Source of the DNA: Manihot esculenta
Lineage: Eukaryota; Streptophyta; Magnoliopsida; Malpighiales; Euphorbiaceae
Direction of reading: 5' to 3'
Length of the DNA: 64,000 nucleotides
NCBI RefSeq assembly: GCF_001659605.2
Contig: NC_035164.2
Location: 8,605,038-8,669,037, forward strand
A program made the translations under genes and the position numbers. Each line of letters starts with the position of its first letter. Position 1 is the stretch's first letter. A model generated the notes under the pieces. That model was given only the letters and a program-made list of their open reading frames with translations, made no database searches and was not told the DNA's origin. Positions 25,001 through 37,198 of this stretch are shown here, piece after piece.

Positions 25001-26670
25001 GAGCTGATATCAGACCTCTAGGTGTACCCCTCTTGTCTCCTCTGAAGACAACCTCTAACCCATCCTGACCTCTGAACCTGACTACCTTGTCCCTGCAGTC
25101 CAAGGTAGCACCATGGGTAGATAACCAGTCCATCCCTAGAATGACGTCAAAATCTGTCAAGTCTAGAACCACAAGGTCGGCGGACAAGCATCTTCCCTCA
25201 ACAAACACAGGACTACACTGGCAGACTGACTCTGCCACTGATGGATCACACTTGGGTCCACTGACCCAGAGAGGACACTCTAACTCAGAGATCATCAACC
25301 CTAACCTCTGGACGGCTCTCGGTGTAACAAAAGAATGAGATGCACCAGGGTCCATTAAGGCATACACATCTGAACAACCAATGACTAAGTTACCTGCCAC
25401 CACGGTGTTAGATGCATCTGCCTCCTGCTGAGTCATCGTGAAGATCCGTGCTGGAGCTGATGGACCTTCACCTCTGAAACCCGCTGAAGAAGAGGCTGCC
25501 CCTCTCCCTCTGCCTCTGCCATTGGCCTGAGTCATGGCTGGAGCTGCTGGCTGCGCTACACTACCTGAAGCTATCTGCTGGGACTGTGCCATCGGGGCTG
25601 CTCTTGGACATTCTCGAGACATATGCCCCTCCTGACCACATCTATAGCAGGCCGTCGTCCCAAACCGACATACTCCTCTGTGTGGCTTACCACACCTTGC
25701 ACAAACTGCATTATCCGCACCAGAGCTTGAGCCACTCCCTAGTCCCAGACTGGACTTAACCTTATTCCAGAACTTGTTCTTCTTAGAATTCCTGGGACCT
25801 CTGTCCCACTTCTTGCTACCTGAGGTTGCTGCACTCATTGAAGAAGAGCCTGGGGTCTTGGAACCAGAAGGCTGTGCCACTGACTGTTTAACTGTCCCCT
25901 GAACGATGGCACTGGCCTCCATTTTCCGGGCCATATCTACTATGGCATGGAAGCTCTCCCTATCTGCTGACTGGATCAAGGAGGAATATCTGGAGTGGAG
26001 TTTCATGATATACCTCCTTGACCTTTTCTGGTCTGAGTCAAGGCTTTGCCCTGCAAAAGGCAACAGCTCCAAAAATCTGTCTGTGAACTCCTCTACACCC
26101 ATCTCATCAGTCTGCCTCAACTGCTCAAACTCTAACATCTTCAGCTCCCTTGAACTATCTGGGAAAGCCCAACCTGCAAACTCGTTTGCAAACTCCTCCC
26201 AAGACATGCTATCCACTTTCGGGTTCACATAATTCTTGAACCACTCTCGTGCCTTCTTGCACTTAAGTGTGAACCCGGCCATCTGAATGGCTCTACTATC
26301 ATCAGCCCCAATCTCATCTGTGATCACCTTGACCCTCTCAAGATACACAAACGGGTCATCCCCTTTTTCATACTGGGGAGCACCCAACTTCATGTAGTCA
26401 GTCATCTTGACCTTGCTCCCACTGGCTGAGCTAGGTCTAGGAGGTTGGGTAGCTGGGGCTGCTGTTTCTGTTGGAGGAGGAGGTGCAGCATCCCCTGGGG
26501 TAGGGTTTGCTGGATTTGGATAGTAAGGTGGAGGTGGATACATTGGGTACTGTGAATATGGTGGGTAGTAGGGTGGGTATGGCATCTGTGTGGGATAAGG
26601 GCTAAAGCTGTGGTAGTCCGATGTGCCTCCCATCGAATACCCAGGGTTTTGTGAGAAGGGTGGGTAGTAA
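22008..26670 (-). pseudogene. Main part of gag-pol of element B
   Basis: It continues from the gag start at 36948 across nested C. In order (falling coordinates): Pro/Tyr-rich Gag stretch, Gag core, zinc knuckles ([12 protein letters not shown], then [14 protein letters not shown] near 25650), protease (DPGASHSF near 25345), RT (FIDDILVYS near 24345), RNase H ([10 protein letters not shown] near 23905), the integrase HHCC and DDE core (SDRGPQFTS near 22850), and a chromodomain ending at 22008. One Trp codon is a stop at 23064-23066, between the integrase zinc finger and core. Otherwise the frame is open throughout. The nested insertion separates it from its start and promoter, so it is inactive. 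Confidence 0.95.
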
Positions 26671-28977
26671 TGTAATACCCGGCTAAACTCCGGTATCGGA
26701 ATTCCTAGCGTCCGGTGGAATCTCGGATGTCGGAAGCCTCTAGTAGGGTAGAATCATGTTTTCATAAAATGTTTTAAGGTATTTTATGGTTTTTAAGTAA
26801 AATGGAAATGAGTTTTTACATTAAAACAACCTTGGAGGAAAACTCAGGTTCGGCCGCCGAACCTCAACTTCGGCCGCCGAACATGCATGCCTTCGGGAGC
26901 GCCTTTAGGCCCCCGAAAGCATAAGTGAGGAAAGTCCAGGTTCGGCCGCCGAACCTCAAGTTCGGCCGCCGAACATGGCATGCATGCGGAGGCACGTTCG
27001 GCCCCCGAACGTGGCCTGGCCAGCCACTATAAAAGGGTCCCTTGGCCGAAAACGGGCGAGCTTTTTTCCCCATTTCCGGCCAAGGTGAGTTCTCCGCCAC
27101 CCCTCACCGATCTTGAGTCTTTTCCTTCAGATCTTTCGAGTTTTTCACTAGTTTTCATCTTATTTTGAAGATTTTCAAGCTTTGAGCAAAGTTTTGGAGC
27201 TTTGAGGTTCAAGGGAACTCAACCCCTCCCCTCTCTGAGTTTAGGTCGTCTCTCTCGATCTCCACGAGGTAAGAGCCGATCTTAAGCTCATTTCATGTTT
27301 TAAGCAAGTTTTAAGTGGATTTATGGAGTAGAATGGATGTTTAGCTCATAGTTAGGTTTATGGGTTTTATATGTGTTTTTGAGCAATGTGAGTTGCTTGT
27401 GTGTTGTAGTTGGAGTTTTTGATGGTTTGATGCCCCTAGGAGCTTGTATGTTTGCTTGTGAATGATTGGGAATGTTGTAGAATAGGTTTATGCATGTTTG
27501 GGTAGTTTTGGAGGCATAAATGCATAGGGGAGCTGAGTTTCTGCCATTCTGGGCGAAACCAGGTTCGGCAGCCGAAGGAACTTTCGGCCGCCGAACATGC
27601 TTATGGAGGCAGCCTTCGGCTGCCGAAGCTTGCCCCTGAAAGGAGACTTTCATCTCTGTCTGGGACTTTCGGCCGCCGAAGGTGCCGCCGAACATGCATG
27701 AGTTTCGCCTCTGTCTGGGAGTTTCGGCCGCCGAAGGTGCCGCCGAACCTGCCTGACTTTCGGCTCTGGAGGGACTTTCAGCTGCCGAACCTGCCGCCGA
27801 AAGTTCCCTGTTCAGCCATTTCTTGCATGTTTTTCTATGATTATTCCATGATGTTTTAGGGGGTTTTGGGGGATAGTTTAGAGTTATGTTCATGTTTGTT
27901 TGGTCCCTCATTTGAGTCCACCTGTGTAGGTTCGGACCCGAGGAACCGAGGACCCCAGCAGTGAGTCTGTTGCCCCAGTGTCTGGTCAGAGCTATCCAGA
28001 GGTGAGTGGAATAACTTATTATGTTTTAAGCAAAGAATGAACTTTTTAGTATGTTTCACGCATCATGAATGCCATGTGATGAATTAGGTTGCTTGCATTA
28101 GAATTCACGAATATGTTGCATTGCATATTTTTATGTTGATGTGGATGAATGTTGGATGATCCATAGCCCTCGATCTATGATATGACGATGTGATATGTAC
28201 GGTACGGAAAGTAAGACCAGTGGGACCCATTCTACGTTCGCTGGCACTATGTAAGAGAAAGACCAGGACCCATTCTACGTTCTGGCACAGTTGGACACTG
28301 TTATGTTATGATATGTAAGGGAAAGACCAGGACCCATTCTACGTTCTGGCACAGTTGGACCATGTAGAGGGCTATTGGTGACAAGTTCATTCTTGATGTG
28401 ATTAGCTGTGATGTGATGCATTCCATGATCCATATGATTTAAATGTTTTATTATTCTGCTCACTGGGCTCTAGTAGCTCACCCCTCTCCCATTTCCCCAG
28501 GATTGCAGGTACAGGGTAGACCAGGAGGTTTACAAGAGTAATGAAGTCTGGTTTATGTAATAGATAGTGTGGACATGATAAATGTATTAATGTTATGTAA
28601 AAGTACAGTTTCAGTCATGTATTGATATTGAGGATTAGATATTGTGCTTGACATTGTGTATGAGGTATCCTTTTTATTACATGATCAAAAATGTTTTATA
28701 ATGTTTATGAAAGCCAACTCATCTTATGATGTATCGCCCATTGGGGCATTGATGAGATCCCACAGAGGGATCATGATTATGATCATGACTATGTACATGT
28801 ATGTTCAGGTTGAGTTGGATGTTTGAAGGAAAAGTTTTAAATTTTTATGTATGTTGTTGATCATGTATGGGATTAAACAGGTTTTCAGGATGAATGTCAG
28901 GCTTGCTATGGGTCTTGGCGGCCTTAAGCCGACCCGGATCCTAGCACCGATAACGGTCCGATTTTCGGGTTGTTACA
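26671..28977 (+). repeat. 5' LTR of element C (2307 bp)
   Basis: Runs from TGTAATACCC to GGGTTGTTACA. TATA box TATAAAAG at 27028-27035 with palindromes upstream (26847-27010); leader cluster 27560-27810; minisatellite 28215-28365. Confidence 0.96.
26847..27035 (+). promoter_or_regulatory. Promoter of element C: palindrome cluster plus TATA box
   Basis: Four full TTCGGCCGCCGAA copies and a TTCGGCCCCCGAA variant lie in the 170 bp before TATAAAAG (27028-27035). The 3' LTR has lost one repeat of this cluster (a ~20-bp deletion). Confidence 0.72.
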
Positions 28978-28980
28978 GAA

Positions 28981-28998
28981 TGGTATCAGAGCCCTAGG
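28981..28998 (+). promoter_or_regulatory. Primer binding site of C (tRNA-iMet)
   Basis: TGGTATCAGAGCCCTAGG begins 3 bases after the 5' LTR. Confidence 0.93.
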
Positions 28999-29246
28999 TT
29001 CATAGGATCGGACCTAGAGTGTCGGGCTCATAGATGTTCTAGAAGGTCAAGCACAATAGGAAGATCATGTCCACTAGGATAGGATGTGGAGTCCTGTCTT
29101 GTATGATGATGTGAAATGCCATGATTGTATACATGTGCATTGATGCTATGACATGAATGATGTATATGTGATGAGGGTTCATGTGTGCCCACATGAACCA
29201 TATGATGCTAATGTTGTATGATGAGTACTGTTTTTCAGAAAGCAGG

Positions 29247-32200
29247 ATGAGAGGAACCCGTCGATCGGCAAGATTGACTGGAGTGCCACCTGAGGATGAG
29301 GGCACGAGTGCCCGTCCTCCTACATTGCCTAGGGCAATGTCTTGTAGAGCAAACAGAGAAAGAGTGTCAAGGGACCCTAGAAGGTCTTTTGATGCTAGCA
29401 GAAGGGGTACAGATAGAGAAGGAAGTTCGGCAGATGTGAGGGAGGTTATGGAAGAGGAGCAGAGGAGGGATGGGAACCTGGATGTGAGCATGGAGGAAGA
29501 AGGGACAGGGGAGTCTCAGGGAGGCGTTCAGGCCTCGGGGTATGGTTTTCCACCCCACTATGCACCCTTCCCACAGGGTTTAGGGTACCCGATGGGAGGT
29601 ACATCGGATTACTCCACCTTTAACCCCTACCCTACCTACATGCCTTATCCACCTTTCTATCCACCTTACACACAGTACCCAGCTTATCCACCCTCACCCT
29701 TCTATCCAAACCCGGCAAACCCCACCTCGGGGAATGTTGTACCCCCACCTCCACCACCTACAGAACCAGCAGCCCCAGTTACTCAACCTCCTAGACCTAG
29801 CTCAGCTGGTGGGAGCAAGGTAAAGATGACAGATTACCTCAAGCTAGATGCTCCCAAATACAAGTCAGGGGATGACCCCTTTGAGTATCTGAGAGTGGTG
29901 AAGACAATAACTGATGAGCTAGGGGCGGATGATAGCAGGGCCATTCAGATGGCAGGGTTCACCTTAAAGTGCAAGAAGGCACGGGAATGGTTCAAGTGTT
30001 ATGTGGACCCGAGGCTAGACGGCATGACATGGGAGGAATTCGCGAATGAGTTCGCAGGATGGGCTTTTCCAGACAGTTCCAGAGAACTGAAGATGATTGA
30101 GTTTGAGCAACTGAGGCAGTCAGAGCACATGGGTGTAGAGGAGTTCACGGATAAATTCTTGGAGCTATTGCCTTTTTCAGGGCAAGCTCTAGATACAGAT
30201 ACGAAGAAAGCCAAGAGATATGTTATGAAGCTGCATTCTAGGTACTCCTCGTTGATTCAGTCAGCTGAGAGAGAAAGTTTCCACACTGTGGTGGATATGG
30301 CTCGAAAGATGGAGGCGAGTGCTATAGTTGAGGGGTCAGTGAAGCAGTCAGTGACCCAGTCTTCAAGGGTTAAGACCCCAGGCAGAGGAGGACCAGGTTT
30401 CTCTTCTCAGAGCTCAAGTAAGAAGAGGTGGGATAACACCACCAAGAAGCCGAAGAAGAATAAGTTTTGGAACAAGATGAAATCCGGTCTGGGATTTGGC
30501 GGTGGCTCGAGCTCAGGTTCAGATGGTACAGAATGCCAGAGATGTGGAAGACCGCACAGGGGAGTGTGTCGAGCTGGGACTAATACATGTTTCAGATGTG
30601 GACAGGAGGGACACATAGCTCGGGAGTGTCCTAGAGCGCCTTTTATGGGCCAGCCCCAGCAGACAGCTTCTGGTAGTGTGGCACAGCCAGCAGCTCCAGC
30701 CACAACTCAGGGCAGTGGCAGAGGTAGGGGGAGAGGGGCAGCCTCTTCTTCTGGTTCCCGAGGTGAAGGTCCATCAGCTCCAGCCAGGATCTTCACCATG
30801 ACTCAGCAGGAGGCTAACACATCCAACACCGTGGTGTCAGGTAATCTCGTCATTGGGTGTTCTGATGTGTATGCATTAATGGACCCGGGTGCATCTCATT
30901 CATTTATTGCTCCGAGAGCCGTCGAGAGGTTGGGTCTGATAGTCTCTGGTTTAGAGTGTCCCCTATGGGTCAGTGGACCCAAGTGTGACCCGTCAGTGGC
31001 AGTGTCAGTCTGCCAGTACAGTCCAATTTTTGTTGAGGGAAGATGCCTCTCCGCCGACCTTGTGGTTCTAGATTTGACAGACTTTGACGTCATTCTAGGG
31101 ATGGATTGGCTATCTACCCATGGTGCTACCTTGGATTGCAGGGACAAGGTAGTCAGGTTCAGAGATCAGAACCGGTCAGAGGTTGTCTTCAGAGGAGACA
31201 AAAGGGGTACACCTAGAGGTCTGATATCAGCTCTTCAGGCTCGTAGGTTGCTTAGGAAGGGATGTCAGGGGTATTTGGCTCATGTGAGAGAGCTTAGTAG
31301 TTAGGTCAGGGAGCCAACCTCGGTGCCGGTTGTCAGAGAGTTTCAGGATGTCTTTCCAGACGAGCTTCCAGGTTTACCACCTGCTAGGGAGATAGAGTTC
31401 GAGATAGAGTTGATGCCTGGAGCTAGACCGATCTCTATCCCACCCTACAGGATGGCCCCAGCCGAGTTGAAGGAGTTGAAAGAGCAATTGCAGGAGCTGG
31501 TAGAAAAGGGTTTCATCCGACAGAGTACCTCACCTTGGGGTGCTCCGGTCTTGTTTGTGAGAAAGAAGGATGGGTCCCTCAGACTTTGTATCGACTACAG
31601 GCAGTTGAACAAAGTCACTACCAAAAATAGGTACCCTCTGCCAAGGATCGATGATCTATTCGACCAGCTAGCAGGAGCGGGTTGTTTCTCCAAAATAGAT
31701 CTAAGATCGGGGTACCATCAGCTAAGGATAAGGGATGAAGATGTGTCGAAGACAGCTTTCAGGACCAGATATGGGCATTTTGAGTTCCTTGTAATGCCGT
31801 TCGGGTTAACTAACGCCCCTGCAGCATTCATGGATCTCATGAACAGAGTGTTTAGCCAATACCTGGATCACTTCGTTATTGTCTTCATAGATGATATCTT
31901 AGTGTATTCCAGGAATGCAGAGGAGCATGCCCATCATCTGCGGTTGGTCTTACAGACCATGAGGGAACATGGCTTGTATGCCAAGTTCTCTAAATGTGAG
32001 TTCTGGCTGAGGAGCATTTCGTTCTTGGGGCATGTGGTGTTGGAAAATGGTATAGAGGTAGACCCCAAGAAGACAGAAACTGTGGCTAACTGGCCTAGAC
32101 CCATTTCAGTGACAGAGATTAGAAGTTTCTTGGGTTTGGCAGGTTACTACAGGAGGTTCGTTCAGGACTTCTCAAAGATAGCAGCTCCTCTGACCAGACT

Positions 32201-34226
32201 AACCAGGAAGAATCAGAAGTTTGTGTGGACCGACCAGTGCGAAGAGAGTTTTGAAGAGCTTAAGAAGAGGTTGACTTCAGCACCAGTTTTAGCTCTGCCA
32301 TCTAGTGATGAGGACTTTACAGTCTTTTATGATGCGTCCCGTGTGGGACTGGGTTGTGTGCTGATGCAGAATGAGAGGGTGATTGCTTATGCTTCTAGGC
32401 AGCTAAAGAAGCATGAGTTGAATTACCCCACACATGACCTTGAGATGGCAGCAGTAATCTTTGCACTCAAGATGTGGAGGCATTACCTCTATGGGGTTAA
32501 ATGTGAGATCTTTACAGATCGTAAGAGCCTACAGTACATCCTGAGTCAAAGAGATTTGAATTTGAGACAGAGGAGATGGGTGGAGCTGCTGAGTGACTAT
32601 GATTGCAAGATTCAGTACCATCCGGGTAAGGCGAATGTCGTGGCAGACGCCCTAAGCCGGAAATCACTCGGTAGCTTGTCCCACATATCGGCAGAGAGGA
32701 GGCCAGTGGTGAAGGAGCTCTACAAGCTCATTGAGGAAGGTCTACAGATGGAGTTGTCTGGTACAGGTGCCTTGGTGGCCCAGATGAGAGTGGCACCCGT
32801 GTTTCTGGAGCAGGTGGCTCAGAAACAGCATGAGGACCCGGAGTTAGTGAAGATTGCCAGGACTGTTCAGTCAGGCAATGATAGTGAGTTCAGATTCGAC
32901 AGCAAGGGGATCCTCCGCTATGGGAGCAGACTATATGTACCAGATGACATAGGGCTAAAAGGAGACATTATGAGAAAGGCTCATAATGCAAGATACAGCA
33001 TTCACCCAGGAGCCACCAAGATGTATCAAGATCTAAAGAAGGTTTATTGGTGGCCAGCTATGAAGAAGGAAGTGGCACAGTTTGTGTCAGCCTGTGAAGT
33101 GTGTCAGAGGGTAAAGCTGGAACATCAGAAGCCGGCTGGAATGCTTAACCCACTACCTATTCCAGAATGGAAATGGGAAAATATAGCTATGGATTTCGTA
33201 GTGGGGTTACCGGCGGCGTCCAACAGATTGGACTCCATATGGGTGATTGTGGACAGACTCACCAAATTTGCTCACTTCATTCCTGTCAGGAGTGGCTATT
33301 CTGTGGACAAGTTAGCGCAGGTGTATGTGGACGAGATCGTCAGGCTGCATGGGGTTCCTGTTTCGATAGTGTCAGATAGAGGGCCCCAGTTCACCTCCAG
33401 ATTTTGGCGGAGTCTGCAGAACGCCATGGGTACCAGGTTGGATTTCAGTACTGCCTTCCACCCCCAGACGGACGGACAATCAGAAAGGACCATCCAGACC
33501 ATAGAGGATATGCTCAGAATGTGTGTGCTGGACTTTGGCGGTTCTTGGAGGCAGCACCTACCTTTGGTGGAGTTTGCCTACAATAACAGCCATCATGCTA
33601 GCATCGGGATGGCTCCATATGAAGCTTTATATGGAAGGAAGTGCAGATCACCTGTTTGCTGGGAAGAGGTTGGAGAAAAGGCCTTGGCAGGGTCTGAGCT
33701 AGTAGAGATTACCAGCAGGGTAGTACCCATAATCAGAGAGAGAATCAAGACTGCTGCTAGCAGACAGAAGAGTTATGCAGACATTCGCAGATGGCAGTTA
33801 GAGTTTCAGGAGGGGGATCTGGTATTGCTCAAGGTGTCTCCTAAGAAAGGAGTGGTTCGCTTCGGAAAGAAAGGTAAATTAGCTCCATGATACATCAGAC
33901 CCTTTGAAATCTTGCAAAAGATTGGGAATGTGTCGTACAAGCTGGATTTACCTGCTTCAATGGAAAGAATCCATCCGGTTTTCCATGTTTCTATATTGAG
34001 GAAGTTTGTGTCGGATCCGAGCAAGGTTCTTAGTAAGCCTGATGTGGAGGTCCAAGAGGATCTCACCTATGTTGAACAGCCAGTACGGATCATAGACACC
34101 CAGATCAGAAAGTTAAGGAACAAGGAAATCCCGATGGTGAAAGTCTTGTGGAACCACCACAATTTGGAGGAATGTACTTAGGAGACACGGGAGTCTATGC
34201 TCCAGCAGTACCCTCATCTCTTTTAA
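29247..34226 (+). pseudogene. gag-pol polyprotein of element C, three nonsense codons
   Basis: One frame of 1659 codons starting MRGTRRSARL. Approximate residues: Pro/Tyr-rich Gag stretch 120-180; Gag core 190-340; zinc knuckles CQRCGRPHRGVC and CFRCGQEGHIAREC around 430-462; protease DPGASHSFI near 545; RT with FIDDILVYS near 880; RNase H ([19 protein letters not shown], where other copies have TDHKSLQYI) about 1030-1140; integrase HHCC near 1253-1290 and DDE core 1310-1430; C-terminal chromodomain about 1620-1658. Stops: 31302-31304 (Gln codon, between protease and RT), 33888-33890 (Arg codon, integrase C-terminal region) and 34179-34181 (Trp codon, chromodomain). No frameshift. The protease motif is Asp-Pro-Gly rather than Asp-Ser/Thr-Gly. 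Confidence 0.96.
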
Positions 34227-34321
34227 GGTTAGATCTCTATGTGTTTATGTGCTATGTATGTATGTTATGTTTTATGCCATGCTATGTGCTAGTTGAGGTA
34301 CATTCGGGGACGAATGTTCTT

Positions 34322-34335
34322 AAGGGGGGGGAGAA
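34322..34335 (+). promoter_or_regulatory. Polypurine tract of C
   Basis: A purine run with eight consecutive G, directly before the 3' LTR. Confidence 0.9.
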
Positions 34336-36623
34336 TGTAATACCCGGCTAAACTCCGGTATCGGAATTCCTACCGTCCGGTGGAATCTCGGATGTCGGAA
34401 GCCTCTAGTAGGGTAGAATCATGTTTTCATAAAATGTTTTAAGGTATTTTATGGTTTTTAAGTAAAATGGAAATGAGTTTTTGCATTAAAACAACCTTGG
34501 AGGAAAACTCAGGTTCGGCCGCCGAACCTCAAGTTCGGCCGCCGAACATGCATGCCTTCGGGAGCGCCTTTAGGCCCCCGAAAGCATAAGTGAGGAAAGT
34601 CCAAGTTTGGCCGCCGAACATGGCATGCATGCGGAGGCACGTTCGGCCCCCGAACGTGGCCTGGCCAGCCACTATAAAAGGGTCCCTTGGCCGAAAACGG
34701 GCGAGCTTTTTTCCCCATTTCCGGCCAAGGTGAGTTCTCCGCCACCCCTCACCGATCTTGAGTCTTTTCCTTCAGATCTTTCGAGTTTTTCACTAGTTTT
34801 CATCTTGTTTTGAAGATTTTTAAGCTTTGAGCAAAGTTTTGGAGCTTTGAGGTTCAAGGGAACTCAACCCCTCCCCTCTCCGAGTTTAGGTCGTCTCTCT
34901 CGATCTCCACGAGGTAAGAGCCGATCTTAAGCTCATTTCATGTTTTAAGCAAGTTTTAAGTGGATTTATGGAGTAGAATGCATGTTTAGCTCATAGTTAG
35001 GTTTATGGGTTTTATATGTGTTTTTGAGCAATGTGAGTTGCTTGTGTGTTGTAGTTGGAGTTTTTGATGGTTTGATGCCCCTAGGAGCTTGTATGTTTGC
35101 TTGTGAATGATTGGGAATGTTGTAGAATAGGTTTATGCATGTTTGGGTAGTTTTGGAGGCATAAATGCATAGGGGAGCTGAGTTTCTGCCATTCTAGGCG
35201 AAACCAGGTTCGGCAGCCGAAGGAACTTTCGGCCGCCGAACATGCTTGTGGAGGCAGCCTTCGGCTGCCGAAGCTTGCCCCCGAAAGGAGACTTTCGTCT
35301 CTGTCTGGGACTTTCGGCCGCCGAAGGTGCCGCCGAACATGCATGAGTTTCGCCTCTGTCTGGGAGTTTCGGCCGCCGAAGGTGCCGCCGAACCTGCCTG
35401 ACTTTTGGCTCTGGAGGGACTTTCGGCCGCCGAACCTACCGCCGAAAGTGCCCTGTTCAGCCATTTCTTGCATGTTTTTCTATGATTATTCCATGATGTT
35501 TTAGGGGGTTTTGGGGGATAGTTTAGAGTTATGTTCATGTTTGTTTGGTCCCTCATTTGAGTCCACCTGTGTAGGTTCGGACCCGAGGAACCGAGGACCC
35601 CAGCAGTGAGTCTGTTGCCCCAGTGTCTGGTCAGAGCTATCCAGAGGTGAGTGGAATAACTTATTATGTTTTAAGCAAATAATGAACTTTTTAGCATGTT
35701 TCACGCATCATGAATGCCATGTGATGAATTAGGTTGCTTGCATTAGAATTCACGAATATGTTGCATTGCATATGTTTATGTTGATGTGGATGAATGTTGG
35801 ATGATCCATAGCCCTCGATCTATGATATGACGATGTGATATGTACGGTACGGAAAGTAAGACCAGTGGGACCCATTCTACGTTCGCTGGCACTATGTAAG
35901 AGAAAGACCAGGACCCATTCTACGTTCTGGCACAGTTGGACACTGTTATGTTATGATATGTAAGGGAAAGACCAGGACCCATTCTACGTTCTGGCACAGT
36001 TGGACCATGTAGAGGGCTATTGGTGACAAGTTCATCCTTGATGTGATTAGCTATGATGTGATGCATTCCATGATCCATATGATTTAAATGTTTTATTATT
36101 CTGCTCACTGGGCTCTAGTAGCTCACCCCTCTCCCATTTCCCCAGGATTGCAGGTACAGGGTAGACCAGGAGGTTTACAAGAGTAATGAAGTCTGGTTTA
36201 TGTAATAGATAGTGTGGACATGATAAATGTATTAATGTTATGTAAAAGTACAGTTTCAGTCATGTATTGATATTGAGGATTAGATATTGTGCTTGACATT
36301 GTGTATGAGGTATCCTTTTTATTACATGATCAAAAATGTTTTATAATATTTATGAAAGCCAACTCAACTTATGATGTATCGCCCATTGGGGCATTGATGA
36401 GATCCCACAGAGGGATCATGATTATGATCATGACTATGTACATGTATGTTCAGGTTGAGTTGGATGTTTGAAGGAAAAAGTTTTAAATTTTTATGTATGT
36501 TGTTGATCATGTATGGGATTAAACAGGTTTTCAGGATGAATGTCAGGCTTGCTACGGGTCTTGGCGGCCTTAAGCCGACCCGGATCCTAGCGCCGGTAAC
36601 GGTCCGATTTTCGGGTCGTTACA
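34336..36623 (+). repeat. 3' LTR of element C (2288 bp)
   Basis: Near-identical to 26671-28977. TATA 34673-34680; leader cluster 35208-35455; minisatellite 35862-36010. It ends at the second AGTAA. Confidence 0.96.
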
Positions 36624-36628
36624 AGTAA

Positions 36629-36948
36629 GGTGGCTGAACAAATCCCGAGGCTTGAGTGCCTCCTTGGGATTCTCCCATTCCTTCTTCTGACATACTGACT
36701 CCCAGACTGCCATCCCTCCTCTGCTCTACATCCATATCATCCCCCATGTCCTTTGACGCTCCTCCCTGAACTGTTCCTTTGACTGATCTGCTTCTACCCA
36801 GATCCAAAGACCTTCTAGGGTCTCTTACTGCTCTTTCTCTGCTAGACCTACTAGACATTGCCCTAGGCAATGCTGGAGGACGGGCGCTCGTGCCCTCATC
36901 CTCAGGTGGTACTCCAGTCAATCTTGCTGATCGACGAGTTCCTCTCAT
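36629..36948 (-). pseudogene. 5' end of gag of element B, cut off by C
   Basis: It starts with MRGTRRSARLTGVPPEDEG on the minus strand at 36948 and runs open to the C insertion. It joins 26670 in frame if one copy of AGTAA is removed. Upstream lie the iMet primer site and the 5' LTR. It is the N-terminal Gag segment, basic then acidic, with no recognised domain of its own. Confidence 0.93.
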
Positions 36949-37178
36949 CCTGTTTTCTGAAAAACAGTACACATCACATAAACATTAGCTTCATATGGTT
37001 CATGTGGGCACACATGAACCCGCATCACACATCATAGCATATCATTCATATCATAGCATTTCACATCATCATGTAAGACAGGACTCCACATCCTATCCTA
37101 GTGGACATGACCTTTCCTACTGTGCTTGACCTTCTATAACATCTATGAGCCCGACACTCTAGGTCCGACCATATGAAC

Positions 37179-37195
37179 CTAGGGCTCTGATACCA
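37179..37195 (-). promoter_or_regulatory. Primer binding site of B (tRNA-iMet)
   Basis: On the minus strand TGGTATCAGAGCCCTAG follows the LTR end by 3 bases, as in A and C. Confidence 0.92.
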
Positions 37196-37198
37196 TTC

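Larger units (their letters stand above)
26671..36623 (+). mobile_element. Tekay-type chromovirus C, nested in B
   Basis: A complete plus-strand element of 9953 bp with AGTAA on both sides (26666-26670 and 36624-36628). LTRs of 2307 and 2288 bp differ at roughly 25-30 positions plus one ~20-bp indel (counted by eye), about 1.2%. The gag-pol frame is intact except for three nonsense codons. It is the least damaged complete element in the window after B. Confidence 0.97.
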
